This document shows positions 9,147 to 18,239 of a DNA stretch of 64,000 bases, in pieces. The notes under the pieces are model-generated. The model had not been told where the DNA came from. It worked only from the letters and a program-made list of their open reading frames with translations, and did not search any database. Each line of letters begins with the position of its first letter. Positions within the stretch are counted from its first letter, which is position 1. Both the position numbers and the translations under genes were made by a program. The stretch is taken from assembly GCA_964574335.1 (NCBI GenBank), contig CAZNNH010000006.1:1-64000 (forward strand), given 5' to 3'. The DNA comes from CAZNNH01 sp964574335. Lineage in GTDB: Bacteria > Acidobacteriota > Vicinamibacteria > Fen-336.

Positions 9147-9614
9147 TCACGCCCAGCCCGCGACGTCGACCTCGACGTCGAGCCCGCCCCCCGGGCCGGG
9201 GACAGTCTCTCGGCGACGCGCACGAACGGGAAGCGGATCTCCCCGGTCGAGCCGTAGCATACGCGCCGTCAGCTCACGCGTCTGGTGGCGGGCCCTCTGC
9301 AGCTCGTCGATCAGCTCGTCCCGGCGGCGGACGAGCTCCACCTTGCGCGCCAGCAGCTCCCGCCCACGCTGGTCATCGCCGGCAACCAGCGCCAGCGCCG
9401 TGGCCATGTCGAGGGCGACCGCCTGGTCGTCGGTCTTGTCGATGGCGACGGTGAGAGACCTCGCCCGGCCCAGGACCTCGACCGCTCGACGTCGGACCTC
9501 GACGTCCCATCCCGCTCCTGCCCCGACCGTCAGCCGCACCTCGGAGCTTCCGCCCTCGGCCCAGCAGTAGGTTGCGCCGTCCGGGCGGCCCGAGACCCTG
9601 TGGAGATGATCCAT
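9147..9614 (-). CDS. Hypothetical protein with C-terminal coiled coil
   Basis: A 155-residue protein. The ATG at 9614 is chosen because AAGGAGG lies 5 nt upstream. The first 45 residues look like small beta-strands (GATYCWAEGGSSEVRLTV). They are followed by a long helical region rich in Arg, Glu and Leu (VELVRRRDELIDELQRARHQ) predicted to form a coiled coil, and a Pro/Gly-rich tail. I do not recognise the family. It ends 6 bp from the sugar transporter, tail to tail. Confidence 0.6.
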   Translation of the reverse strand: MDHLHRVSGRPDGATYCWAEGGSSEVRLTVGAGAGWDVEVRRRAVEVLGRARSLTVAIDKTDDQAVALDMATALALVAGDDQRGRELLARKVELVRRRDELIDELQRARHQTRELTARMLRLDRGDPLPVRARRRETVPGPGGGLDVEVDVAGWA

Positions 9615-9829
9615 CTCACCCTCCTTCCGGTGGCGGTTGCACCCAACGTCGCTCTGCCACCATGCCTGGCTTGACGGCAAGGGTGGTGCCAGGCAGAGGA
9701 GCTGAAGACAAAGGACTTGCATGGCCTACGGTTGGCGTGGGCCGCCGGCGGTTGGTGTTTTGCGCCAGCTCCTCGGGGGGTCCGTGGGGTTGAGAGGTGT
9801 CCCGCGCCGAGGGGCCGTCAGCCGACGGG

Positions 9830-10804
9830 TCAGGACGGCGGGCGGGACAGCGGCGAGGTGGCGGTATCGCCGAGCCGGTACTTCTTGTAGTAGTGGCGGA
9901 ACTGGTCGTAGCTCATGCCGAGGCGCTCGGCGGCGGCCCGCTGCTGCCCTTGGGCGTCCTTGAGGGCGCTGCGGAGCAGCGCCTTCTCGAACGCCCGGAC
10001 CTTCTGGGTGAAGGTGCCCTGGATCGGCTCGGCGCTGGCGATCTCGATCGGCAGCTCCGAGGAGTGGATCACCCGGTCGCGGTCGCAGACGTAGAGCCGC
10101 TCCACCACGTTCTTGAGCTCGCGGATGTTGCCGGGCCACCGGTAGGCCATCAGGTCCCGGATCGCCGCCTCGGTGAACGCCGCCGCGCCCAGGTCGGGGA
10201 TCTCGGCATGCAGGCGCTCGATGAAGTGCTCGATCAGCAGCGGGATGTCCTCGCGGCGCTCCCGCAGCGGAGGCAGCCGCAGCTCGGCGAAGCTCAGCCG
10301 ATCGTGGAGGTCGGGCATGAACTCCCCGCGCTCGATCAGGGCGCGCAGATCGGCGTTGGTGGCGGCCACGATGTGCACGTCGACCTGGATCGGAGCCGTT
10401 CCCCCCACCCGCTGGAAGGTCTGGTACTCGACCACCCGGTGGAGCCGGGCCTGGGCGTTGTGGCTCAGGTTGGCGATCTCGTCGAGGAACAGGGTCCCGC
10501 CGTCGGCCCGCTCGAAGACGCCGACGGAGCGCTCGACCGCGCCGGTGAAGGCCCCCTTCTCGTGGCCGAACAGGTGGGAGACCAGCAGCTCGTCCTGGAA
10601 GGCCCCGCAGTTGACGATCAGGTAGGGCCCGCCCTGGCGTGGGCTGCTCGAGTGGATGTGCCGGGCCAGCAGCTCCTTGCCGGTCCCCCGCTCGCCGCGG
10701 ATCAGGATCGGCCGGGGGATGGCCGACAGCTCCCGCGCCTGCTCCACCACCTCCAGGAACGACCGGCAGCGGCCGATCCCGGCGTGCCCCTGGCTCACAT
10801 CCAC
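9830..10804 (-). CDS. pspF: PspF-like sigma-54 enhancer-binding protein without sensor domain
   Basis: A 324-residue protein that begins directly with the AAA+ domain: Walker A GERGTGKE at residues 37-44, the sigma-54 contact loop GAFTGA at 84-89, Walker B TLFLDE ending at residue 109, and the R-finger region PPLRERREDIP. It ends with a Fis-type helix-turn-helix (RAAAERLGMSYDQFRHYYKK). The absence of a receiver or GAF domain, together with RWPGNIRELKNVVERLYV, matches phage-shock activator PspF more than NtrC. The GTG start at 10804 follows a GGAGAAGG site. PspF is normally held inactive by the coiled-coil protein PspA; no PspA homologue is in the window, but a large coiled-coil gene is divergent from it. 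Confidence 0.85.
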   Translation of the reverse strand: MDVSQGHAGIGRCRSFLEVVEQARELSAIPRPILIRGERGTGKELLARHIHSSSPRQGGPYLIVNCGAFQDELLVSHLFGHEKGAFTGAVERSVGVFERADGGTLFLDEIANLSHNAQARLHRVVEYQTFQRVGGTAPIQVDVHIVAATNADLRALIERGEFMPDLHDRLSFAELRLPPLRERREDIPLLIEHFIERLHAEIPDLGAAAFTEAAIRDLMAYRWPGNIRELKNVVERLYVCDRDRVIHSSELPIEIASAEPIQGTFTQKVRAFEKALLRSALKDAQGQQRAAAERLGMSYDQFRHYYKKYRLGDTATSPLSRPPS

Positions 10805-10942
10805 GACCCTTCTCCCTTCTCCGCGCCCCGCGATCCTACAGAATACCGGGAAACCCGGGGACACAATACTAGTCTGCCGATCCGCACCGGAGTCGTGAGC
10901 GTGCCAGCATTTGGCCGTAGAATGCCCCCCAAGGTGAGCGAA
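10805..10942. promoter_or_regulatory. Divergent promoter region between pspF-like gene and coiled-coil gene
   Basis: This 138-bp region drives two diverging genes. It contains the inverted repeat CCGGG-AAA-CCCGG at 10846-10858, which could be an operator for either gene product. AAGGTGAG at 10931-10938 acts as Shine-Dalgarno for the plus-strand gene. No convincing sigma-54 -24/-12 element was found, nor a clear -35/-10 pair. Confidence 0.35.
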
Positions 10943-13273
10943 ATGGAACCAAGAGACCCGGACCTGGCGGAACCCCTTCCCACCGACGAGATCGAGGCGG
11001 TCGCGGCACAGGTCGCCGCCGAGCCGAGCCTCGAGGCCCAGGGGCAGAGCGTGTGTCAAGCCGTGCGCCGCTGGGGCTCCCCGTCGCTGGTGGCGTGCCT
11101 GAAGAGAGACGCCTCCGTCGAAGACGGCTGGCGGGTGGTCTCCGAGCTCTGCTCGGGCCCGCTGTCCTCCGGGTTCCAGCAGTCCTTTGCGCGCCAGATC
11201 GAGGAGACGGCGCCCCAGCCGCTGGACGGACCCAAGCGGATCCCGCCCCCCGACGGGTTCGACGGCATGGTCGTCAAGCCGCGCGACACCTGGCTGATCC
11301 CCTGGTCGACGAGCACGGGCGCCTCCGGGATCGTCTTGCTGCGGGGGATGGCACGCCCCTACCCGGCCAACATCGCGGTCGCCACCGCTCGGCTCTGCGA
11401 GTCCCTCTGGCCCGGCGTGGCCGCGGCCTACGCCCCCGCCGCCGATGCCGAGCCCGCGCCTCGCGAGCCCGTGCCCGCCGAGCCCGCGCCGGAGGCGACA
11501 CCCGAGTCGTCGGCGGCGATTGTGCCCGAGTCCACGCCCCCGCCGGACGCGCCCGAGACATCGGCGCTTTCGGCCATCGCCTCCGAGCTGAGTCGACTGG
11601 CCGGACGCCTGACCGAGGAGGCGGGTCGAACCGCCGCTCCATCCCCGGCCGAGACGGCGCGGCTCGAAAAGCTCGAGCGGGAGCTGAGCGAGGCCACCGT
11701 GGCGACGACCGCGCTGCGCGCCCAGATCGAGTCTCTGGAGCAGGCTCGGCAGGCCGCCGACCAGGCCCGGACCGCAGCGCAGGTCGAGCTGCAGGAGGTG
11801 AAGGGACGCCTCGAGCAGGCCGGCCGGCAGGATGAAGAGCTGGCCAGCCTCCGCGAGCTGGCCGAGAGACGCGGGCGCGAGGCCGACGAAGCCAGACGGT
11901 CCGCCGAGACCCTGGAGGGACAGCGGTCCGCCCTGGAGGAGGCTCGTCAGCGGGCCGAAGAGGCCCGAGCGGCGGCAGAGGCCCAGGTCCAGGAGCTGAA
12001 GCGGTCGGCCGAAGAGAAAGGATCGCTCGAGGAAGAGCTGGTCCGCCTGCGCGGTCTGGCCGAGCAGCGCGAGGGGGAGGCCGGCGAGGCCCGCGAGGCG
12101 GCGGCCGCTGCCGAGCAGAAGCTCGCCGCCCTGGAAGAGGCCCGGGCCAAGGCCGAGGCCGAGCTCGAGGAGCTGAAGGGACGGCTCGAGCAGGCCTCGT
12201 CGAGCGAGGAGCTGGCGCGGCTCCAGGCGCTCGCCGACGAGCGCGAGCGCGGGCTCGCCGAGGAGCGATCGCGGGCCACCGGCCTGCAGGAGCGCCTCGA
12301 TGCGCTCGAGCGCACCCAGGGGGAGGCAGGCGAGCAGCTCGATGACGCCAAGGCCACGCTCAAGAAGCTGGAGCTGGCCCTGGCCTACAAGGACGCCGAG
12401 CTGGAGGAGAGCCGGCGTCACATCGCCGCCCTCGAGCGACGGGCCGGCGAGCTCGACGCCGAGAAGAAGGCGGCGGAGGGACAGCAGGTGGGCGCCACCG
12501 TGGAGCTCCAGGACCTGCGCTCGCGGCTGGCCGACGCCGAGACCCGCCTGCAGCTCGAGGTGCAGGCCCGCGAGGGCGCCTCCGCCGAGCTGGAAGCCAC
12601 CCAGCGGCGTCTGGCGGCAGCCGAGCAGAAGCTGGCGGAGACTCCCGCCGCCGAAGAGCCGGGCGCGGCGGCGGCGGCCGAGGCCGCGGTGGCGACGGGC
12701 GCCCCGGCGGACTGGAAGGCCACCTCCGACACGGTGGTCGGCGCGCTGGCCGCGCTCCGCCGGACGCCGTTCGTCCCCCCGATGCTGCGGATCGCCTTCG
12801 GCGGCGTCGAGGAGGCCTTCGGCGTGAGCGTGGCGGCCTCGGCGACCCGGGTGCTGCTGCTGGACCGCAACGTCACCCGGCTCGAGGGCGTGGCCGCGGA
12901 GCTGGAAGAGGGCGGGCTCACCCCCTTGATCGCCCACTACCCCGAGGAGATCAGCTTCTTCTTGAAGATGCCCGAGGGAGACCGGACCACGGCGGTCGTC
13001 TGCGACGTGATGGCGTTCCGCCCCGAGCAAGACCTGCTCGACCTGTTCCGGCTGTGGCGGCGGGACGTGCCCTCCCTGACCATCGTGCTCTCCTACCAGC
13101 CCGACAACCCGGCCGAGCAGGAGCGTGTGGTGGGCGTCCCCACCCGCACCGCCGGACGGCTGCCGATGCCCCTGACCCTCGACGGGCTGACGGCGGCGAT
13201 CCGCAAGGCCCAGACCACCCGCGGCTCGGACGGCCCGCCCTCGGGCATCTACCGGCCGGGTGGAGGACGCTGA
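10943..13273 (+). CDS. Large coiled-coil protein with GAF-like N-terminus and receiver-like C-terminus
   Basis: 776 residues. The first 160 residues are globular and contain a GAF-like stretch (WLIPWSTSTGASGIVLLRG). A Pro/Ala/Glu-rich linker follows. About 370 residues of nearly continuous coiled coil come next, with repeated units such as AQVELQEVKGRLEQA and AEAELEELKGRLEQA. The last 130 residues have the alternating hydrophobic strands of a CheY-like receiver: VLLLDRN as strand 1, AVVCDVM with an Asp where phosphorylation would occur, then TIVLSYQ and PMPLTLDGLTAAI. The usual conserved Lys before helix 5 is replaced, so the domain may be non-phosphorylated. ATG 10943 is preferred over 10922 because of the AAGGTGAG site. 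No signal peptide or membrane segment is seen. The gene diverges from the PspF-like activator. Confidence 0.75.
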   Translation: MEPRDPDLAEPLPTDEIEAVAAQVAAEPSLEAQGQSVCQAVRRWGSPSLVACLKRDASVEDGWRVVSELCSGPLSSGFQQSFARQIEETAPQPLDGPKRIPPPDGFDGMVVKPRDTWLIPWSTSTGASGIVLLRGMARPYPANIAVATARLCESLWPGVAAAYAPAADAEPAPREPVPAEPAPEATPESSAAIVPESTPPPDAPETSALSAIASELSRLAGRLTEEAGRTAAPSPAETARLEKLERELSEATVATTALRAQIESLEQARQAADQARTAAQVELQEVKGRLEQAGRQDEELASLRELAERRGREADEARRSAETLEGQRSALEEARQRAEEARAAAEAQVQELKRSAEEKGSLEEELVRLRGLAEQREGEAGEAREAAAAAEQKLAALEEARAKAEAELEELKGRLEQASSSEELARLQALADERERGLAEERSRATGLQERLDALERTQGEAGEQLDDAKATLKKLELALAYKDAELEESRRHIAALERRAGELDAEKKAAEGQQVGATVELQDLRSRLADAETRLQLEVQAREGASAELEATQRRLAAAEQKLAETPAAEEPGAAAAAEAAVATGAPADWKATSDTVVGALAALRRTPFVPPMLRIAFGGVEEAFGVSVAASATRVLLLDRNVTRLEGVAAELEEGGLTPLIAHYPEEISFFLKMPEGDRTTAVVCDVMAFRPEQDLLDLFRLWRRDVPSLTIVLSYQPDNPAEQERVVGVPTRTAGRLPMPLTLDGLTAAIRKAQTTRGSDGPPSGIYRPGGGR

Positions 13274-13310
13274 GCCGAGCCGACCCACAGCATCGCAAGG
13301 AGGTCGTTGG

Positions 13311-16300
13311 ATGACGCGCGAAACGGCTGGCCGTCCGTCCTTGGCCCGTTCCTGTGGGCTGCTCACGGTGCTTCTGGCGCTGGCGGTCGGTGCCACGCCC
13401 GGGGCATCGTCTACGCCGGACTGGGAGAACCAGCAGGTCCTGCAGAGGAACCGCGAGGCCCCCCACGCCAGCCTGATGCCTTTCCCGTCGGTTGAGGAGG
13501 CACAAGCGGCGAAGGGCCGAGAGGACTCCCCCTTCTACCTCTCGCTGGCCGGCGAGTGGGCCTTCCACTGGGCCCCGGACCCCGATGGCCGACCGGTCGG
13601 CTTCGAGGCGCCAGGCTTCGACGCCGGCGGCTGGGATTCGATCCCGGTCCCCTCCAACTGGCAGCTCCGCGGATACGGCGTCCCCCTCTACACCAACATC
13701 ACCTACCCCTTCCAGAAGGACCCGCCCCGGGTCACCTCCGAGCCACCCGAGAACTACACCAGCTTCGCTCAGCGCAACCCGGTGGGCTCCTACCGGCGCA
13801 CCTTCACGCTCCCCGAGAGCTGGCGCGGCCGGAGGGCCTTTCTCACCTTCGACGGCGTCGACAGCGCGTTCTACGTCTGGATCAACGGGCGCGCGGTGGG
13901 CTACAGCCAGGGCAGCCGTACCCCCGCGGAGTTCCTGGTCAGCCCCTACCTGTCGCCGGGCGAGAACCTGATCGCCGTCGAGGTCTACCGCTACAGCGAC
14001 GGCAGCTACCTCGAGGACCAGGACTTCTGGCGTCTGAGCGGGATCTTCCGCGACGTCTACCTGAGCGCGCGCTCCGACCTGCACATCCGCGACTACCTCG
14101 TGCGGACCCACCTCGACGCCTCCTACCGCGACGCCACCCTCGAGGTGGTGGCCCGGATCCGCAACCTGGGTCGGACGGCGGGCGGGGCGGTCGAGCTGCA
14201 GCTCCGCGACCCCCGAGGAGAGCTGGTCATCGCGCCCAGCCAGGGACGTTTCGAGGCCCCGGGCGGTGCCGAGGCAGCGGCCTCGTTCCTGGTCCACGTG
14301 AGCGACCCCGGGAAATGGAGCGCGGAGTCACCCGAGCTCTACCAGGTCCTGCTCATCCTGCGCGACGCCTCGGGGACGATGCTGGAGGTCATCCCGGCCT
14401 CGGTCGGCTTCCGCGAGATGGAGATCCGCGGCGGGCAGCTCCTGGTGAACGGCAAGGCCGTGCTCCTCAAGGGTGTCGACCGTCACGAGCACGACCCGGT
14501 GACGGGGCATGCGGTGACCCGCGAGTCGGTGGAGGGCGACATCGTCCTGATGAAGCGCCACAACATCAACGCGGTGCGCACCTCCCACTACCCCAACCTC
14601 CCCGTCTTCTACGACCTGTGCGACCGCTACGGCCTCTACCTGATCGACGAGGCCAACATCGAGACCCACGACTTCGGCACCAACCGCTCGAACCGCCTGG
14701 CCAACGACCCGAGCTGGAGGATGGCCCACCTCGACCGCATCCAGCGGATGGTCGAGCGCGACAAGAACCATCCGAGCGTGATCATCTGGAGCCTGGGCAA
14801 CGAGTCGGGCGACGGCCCCAACCTCAAGGCCGGCTACGACTGGATCCACCAGAACGACCCCACCCGACCCGTCCACTACGAGGGCTCCTCGTCCGAGGCC
14901 GGCCTCGGCACCGCCTCCGACATCAACTCCTACATGTACGCCCGGATCTGGGACTTCGAGAGGCTGATCGCCCGCGCCCCGCAGAAGCCCTTCATCCTGT
15001 GCGAGTACGACCACGCCATGGGCAACAGCGTCGGGAACCTGCAAGACTACTGGGACGCCTTTGCCCGCTTCCCCCAGGCGCAGGGCGGCTTCATCTGGGA
15101 CTTCGTCGACCAGGGGATCTGGGCCAAGGGCCCGGGCGCCCAGCGCTTCCTGGCCTACGGCGGCGACTTCGGCGACGTCCCCAACGACAACAACTTCTGC
15201 CTCAATGGGCTGGTGGGGGCCGACCGGCGGCCCAACCCTTCCCTTCACGAGGTGAAGAAGGTCTACCAGAGCGTGGCGGTCGAGGCGGTGGACCTGCCAG
15301 AGGGCCAGCTCCGCATCCACAATGGCTTCTTCTTCACCAACCTCGACCGCTTCGCGGCGCAGTGGCAGGTCACCGAGGACGGCCACCTGCTGCAGCAGGG
15401 CAGCCTGGACCGCCTGGACCTGGCTCCTCAGTCCTCGAGGGAGGTAGGGATCCCGCTCACACCGATCACGCCGAAGGCGGGATCCGAGTACCTGCTACTG
15501 GTCTCGTTCGTGCTGGCGGAGGCCACGCCCTGGGCGGAGGCCGGTCACGAGATCGCCTGGAGCCAGATGGTCCTCGAGGTCCAGGCCGCCACCCAGGAGG
15601 GACCGAGCGGCCCGGCGGGCCGCGTGCGGGCCAACGCCTCCCCCGAGACCATCGAGCTGGAGGCCTCCGGCATCCGGTTGCTGATCGATCGCAGGACCGG
15701 CGACCTGCTACGGTACGGCCTCGACGGTCGCGACCTGCTGGCGTCGCCGCTGCGACCCAACACCTGGCGGGTGCCGAACGACAACCAGTACCGCAACGAC
15801 TTCGAGGACCGCTACGCGCTCTGGCGCGATGCGGTCAGCCAGCGTCGGGTCGTCTCGGTCGACCTCGACCAGAAAGACGGCCGTTCGGCGAGGGTGGTCG
15901 CGAAGAGCGAGCTCCCCACCGGCCAGGCCGACTACACGCTGACCTATACCTTCCACGCCGACGGACGGCTGGAGCTCCGGGTCGACTTCGTCCCTCGCGG
16001 GGAGCTGCAGGCGTTGCCCCGCCTCGGCCACCGTCTCGCCGTGCCGGCGGCCGTGAACGACGTGACCTGGTACGGGCGCGGACCGCACGAGACCTACTGG
16101 GACCGGAAGACCGGCGCCAAGATCGCCCTCTACCGCGGCGCGGTGGAGGGGCTGGCCTTCTCCTACCCCCGCCCGCAGCAGAACGGGAACCGGACCGACG
16201 TCCGCTGGGTGAGCCTCACCGACCCGGCCGGCTACGGCCTCCGCTTCGTGGGCGCGCCGGTCCTCGAGTTCACGGCCCGACCCTACACGATGGAGGACCT

Positions 16301-16484
16301 GGCCAAGGCCACCCACGCCTACGAGCTGCCACGCCGAGCCCAGAACGAGGTGCTGGTCGACTTCCGCCAGATGGGCATCGGCGGCGACGATAGCTGGGGT
16401 GCCCGGGTCCACGACGAGTACACGATCCCGGCGCGGCCCCACTCGTACACGATCGTCATCGAGCCGGTCCGGCCGGAGAAGTGA
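13311..16484 (+). CDS. lacZ: Exported beta-galactosidase, GH2 family (LacZ type)
   Basis: 1057 residues after the ATG at 13311, which has AAGGAGG 7 nt upstream. An N-terminal hydrophobic segment (GLLTVLLALAVGA) forms a Sec signal peptide, so unlike E. coli LacZ this enzyme works outside the cytoplasm. The domain order is that of LacZ: jelly-roll (SNWQLRGYGVPLYTN), two immunoglobulin-like domains, TIM barrel, and the C-terminal Bgal_small_N domain (YGRGPHETYWDRK). The acid/base is Glu498 in SLGNESGDG and the nucleophile Glu565 in ILCEYDHAMGN. It should hydrolyse terminal beta-galactosides in the periplasm or outside, providing galactose for the symporter. It ends 4 bp from the minus-strand gene that follows. 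Confidence 0.93.
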   Translation: MTRETAGRPSLARSCGLLTVLLALAVGATPGASSTPDWENQQVLQRNREAPHASLMPFPSVEEAQAAKGREDSPFYLSLAGEWAFHWAPDPDGRPVGFEAPGFDAGGWDSIPVPSNWQLRGYGVPLYTNITYPFQKDPPRVTSEPPENYTSFAQRNPVGSYRRTFTLPESWRGRRAFLTFDGVDSAFYVWINGRAVGYSQGSRTPAEFLVSPYLSPGENLIAVEVYRYSDGSYLEDQDFWRLSGIFRDVYLSARSDLHIRDYLVRTHLDASYRDATLEVVARIRNLGRTAGGAVELQLRDPRGELVIAPSQGRFEAPGGAEAAASFLVHVSDPGKWSAESPELYQVLLILRDASGTMLEVIPASVGFREMEIRGGQLLVNGKAVLLKGVDRHEHDPVTGHAVTRESVEGDIVLMKRHNINAVRTSHYPNLPVFYDLCDRYGLYLIDEANIETHDFGTNRSNRLANDPSWRMAHLDRIQRMVERDKNHPSVIIWSLGNESGDGPNLKAGYDWIHQNDPTRPVHYEGSSSEAGLGTASDINSYMYARIWDFERLIARAPQKPFILCEYDHAMGNSVGNLQDYWDAFARFPQAQGGFIWDFVDQGIWAKGPGAQRFLAYGGDFGDVPNDNNFCLNGLVGADRRPNPSLHEVKKVYQSVAVEAVDLPEGQLRIHNGFFFTNLDRFAAQWQVTEDGHLLQQGSLDRLDLAPQSSREVGIPLTPITPKAGSEYLLLVSFVLAEATPWAEAGHEIAWSQMVLEVQAATQEGPSGPAGRVRANASPETIELEASGIRLLIDRRTGDLLRYGLDGRDLLASPLRPNTWRVPNDNQYRNDFEDRYALWRDAVSQRRVVSVDLDQKDGRSARVVAKSELPTGQADYTLTYTFHADGRLELRVDFVPRGELQALPRLGHRLAVPAAVNDVTWYGRGPHETYWDRKTGAKIALYRGAVEGLAFSYPRPQQNGNRTDVRWVSLTDPAGYGLRFVGAPVLEFTARPYTMEDLAKATHAYELPRRAQNEVLVDFRQMGIGGDDSWGARVHDEYTIPARPHSYTIVIEPVRPEK

Positions 16485-16488
16485 CCGA

Positions 16489-16755
16489 CTAGCGCCGGAT
16501 CGACAGTTGGTTGGTGATGATGTGCAGCGCCTGGCTGAGGCGCGAGATCTTGCGATTGCGCGCCTGGTTGGCCTGGGCGTCGTCCTGGGGCGGGGTCTCG
16601 GCTCGGGCCTCGCGCTGGAGCTTCTCCAGCTCCTGCTTGAGGCTCGAAAGCTCCGCTGGCCGGTAGCCCTTCAACGAGGCCGAGCTCAGCAGGTACAGAC
16701 CCTGGCAGATCTGCGACGCCATGGCCGGGGCGCTACCCCCCATGAACTTAGCCAT
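16489..16755 (-). CDS. Small hypothetical protein, possibly leaderless
   Basis: 88 residues with a central Glu/Lys/Leu-rich helix (LSSLKQELEKLQREAR) and an Arg-rich end. Third-position GC is high, supporting translation. No Shine-Dalgarno precedes the ATG at 16753-16755. A TACAAT hexamer on the minus strand at 16764-16769 ends 8 nt before it, which fits a leaderless or nearly leaderless transcript. Family unknown to me. It lies tail to tail with lacZ. Confidence 0.5.
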   Translation of the reverse strand: MAKFMGGSAPAMASQICQGLYLLSSASLKGYRPAELSSLKQELEKLQREARAETPPQDDAQANQARNRKISRLSQALHIITNQLSIRR

Positions 16756-16919
16756 AGGGAATGATTGTAGCAGCGGAAGCGCCAGGATTACGGGCCAGCT
16801 GACCGTCGCCCGGCGCTTTCATCCATCCCCCCCGAACACGTCGCAACGCGAGGACTCCGCCGCCACGACGGAGTAGTCTCTTGGAACGAGGGGGCGGTGC
16901 CGCCGCCAGGGAGGAGAGC

Positions 16920-17918
16920 ATGAGGGTCCTGTTCATCGGGGGCAACGGGAACATCAGCGCCGCCTGCAGCCGGCTCTGCGTCGAGCGGGGGATGGAGGTC
17001 TACCTGCTGAACCGGGGCCGGCGCGGGATCGAGATCCCCGGCGCCAGGAGCCTGGTGGCCGACGTCAAGGATGTCCGGCAGGTGGAAAGCGTTCTGGGCG
17101 ACCTCGAGTTCGACGCCGTCGCCGACTTCGTGGCCTTCGTGCCGGATCACGTGGAGCGGGACATCTCGCTGTTCGCCGAGCGCTGCCGGCAGTACCTCTT
17201 CATCAGCTCGGCCTCCGCCTATCAGAAGCCGCTGCCCCACCCGATGGTGACCGAGTCGACGCCGCTCAAGAACCCGTTCTGGCAGTACTCGCGCGACAAG
17301 ATCGCCTGCGAGGACCGATTGGTCGCGGCCTACCGCGAGCAGGACTTCCCGATGGTGATCGTGCGTCCCTCCCTCACCTACGACACCGTCTGGCCGGTGG
17401 CGATCGGCGGCTGGGACGACTTCACCCTGATCGGCCGGGTCCGCCGGGGCGGCGAGATGATCGTGCACGGCGACGGCACCTCACTGTGGACGGTGACCCA
17501 CTCCGAGGACTTCGCTCAGGGCTTCGTGGGCCTGATCGGCAACACCGCCGCCCTCGGCCACGCCTTCCACATCACCTCCGACGAGGTGCTGACCTGGGAC
17601 CAGATCTACACCACCATCGCCGAAGCGGCCGGCGCCGAGCCCCGGCTGGTTCACATCCCGTCCGAGCTCCTGGCCCAGCTCGACGACCGGCTGCGGGGCA
17701 GCCTGCTCGGCGACAAGGCCCACAGCGCGGTCTTCGACAACACCAAGATCAAGCGCTTCGTCCCCGGCTTCGCGGCCCGGATCCCGTTCCACGTGGGGGT
17801 CCGGAAGACGCTGTCGTGGTTCGAGGCGGACGCGAGGCGGCAGCGGATCGTCCCCGAGACCAACCAGGCCATGGACCGCTACCTCGAGGCCTGGCGCCAG
17901 GCCAGCGCCCAGGAGTAG
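16920..17918 (+). CDS. NAD-dependent epimerase/dehydratase (extended SDR)
   Basis: 332 residues. The Rossmann glycine motif is FIGGNGNIS at residues 5-13, and the catalytic Tyr-x3-Lys is in YSRDKIACED. GAG-type Shine-Dalgarno AGGGAGGAG ends 3-4 nt before the ATG, and a -10-like TAGTCT lies at 16874-16879. Members of this SDR subgroup epimerise or dehydrate nucleotide sugars or reduce sugar lactones; the precise substrate cannot be read from the sequence. Its position after the beta-galactosidase suggests a sugar role. Confidence 0.85.
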   Translation: MRVLFIGGNGNISAACSRLCVERGMEVYLLNRGRRGIEIPGARSLVADVKDVRQVESVLGDLEFDAVADFVAFVPDHVERDISLFAERCRQYLFISSASAYQKPLPHPMVTESTPLKNPFWQYSRDKIACEDRLVAAYREQDFPMVIVRPSLTYDTVWPVAIGGWDDFTLIGRVRRGGEMIVHGDGTSLWTVTHSEDFAQGFVGLIGNTAALGHAFHITSDEVLTWDQIYTTIAEAAGAEPRLVHIPSELLAQLDDRLRGSLLGDKAHSAVFDNTKIKRFVPGFAARIPFHVGVRKTLSWFEADARRQRIVPETNQAMDRYLEAWRQASAQE

Positions 17919-17982
17919 GACGCGGATCGGTCATCGCGGCCACGGCCGCTACACCTTCTCCGTTGACTAGAAGAGTGAGCCG

Positions 17983-17998
17983 AGTCAGTATACCGACT
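17983..17998. promoter_or_regulatory. Palindromic operator of the toxin-antitoxin pair
   Basis: AGTCAGTATACCGACT is a 16-bp near-perfect palindrome (7 of 8 base pairs symmetric). It covers a -10-like TATACC at 17989-17994 and stops 2 nt before the GTG start at 18000. TTGACT at 17963-17968 could be the -35, although the 20-bp spacer is long. Ribbon-helix-helix antitoxins normally repress their own operon by binding such short palindromes. Confidence 0.6.
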
Positions 17999-17999
17999 A

Positions 18000-18239
18000 G
18001 TGGCACTCGAGAAGACCGTCTTCACAGCGGACCCTCAGCAGATGCGCGCGGTGCGGAAGGTCGTGCAATCCGGCCGATACCGCAGCGCCTCGGAGCTGTT
18101 CCGGGAAGCGATCGACGAGAAGCTCGAGCGACTGCGTCGGGAACGCCTGGCTGCCCAGGTGGAGCGCTTCTGTGATGGCGTCGCCGACGAGGACGAGGTC
18201 GATCTCGTCGGCGCTCAGGCCTTCGATCCGGAGGACTGA
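18000..18239 (+). CDS. Ribbon-helix-helix antitoxin, ParD/CopG type
   Basis: 79 residues starting MALEKTVFTADPQQM. The N-terminal strand (EKTVFT) and two helices with SGRYRSASELFREAIDEKL form the ribbon-helix-helix DNA-binding fold of ParD-like antitoxins. The acidic C-terminus (DEDEVDLVGAQAFDPED) is the usual disordered toxin-binding tail. There is no Shine-Dalgarno; the GTG follows a -10-like hexamer by 5 nt. Its stop overlaps the start of the toxin gene (TGATG). It should neutralise the downstream toxin and autoregulate the pair. Confidence 0.85.
   Translation: MALEKTVFTADPQQMRAVRKVVQSGRYRSASELFREAIDEKLERLRRERLAAQVERFCDGVADEDEVDLVGAQAFDPED

Noticed and set aside
9123..9152. Imperfect G/C repeat between the sugar transporter and the convergent small gene as bidirectional terminator
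   Set aside because: The arms are interrupted and no T tract is present on either strand.
10892..10907. Possible sigma-54 promoter on the minus strand (TGGCACG)
   Set aside because: The -24-like part matches but the -12 GC at the required 10-bp spacing is replaced by AC, so it is unlikely to work.
9797..10942. Upstream extension of the coiled-coil gene overlapping the whole pspF-like gene
   Set aside because: The extension is antisense to a well-recognised AAA+ domain, and the ATG at 10943 has its own Shine-Dalgarno.
17936..17949. Short GCGGC/GCCGC hairpin after the epimerase gene as terminator
   Set aside because: Only a 5-bp stem with a 4-nt loop and no T tract follows.
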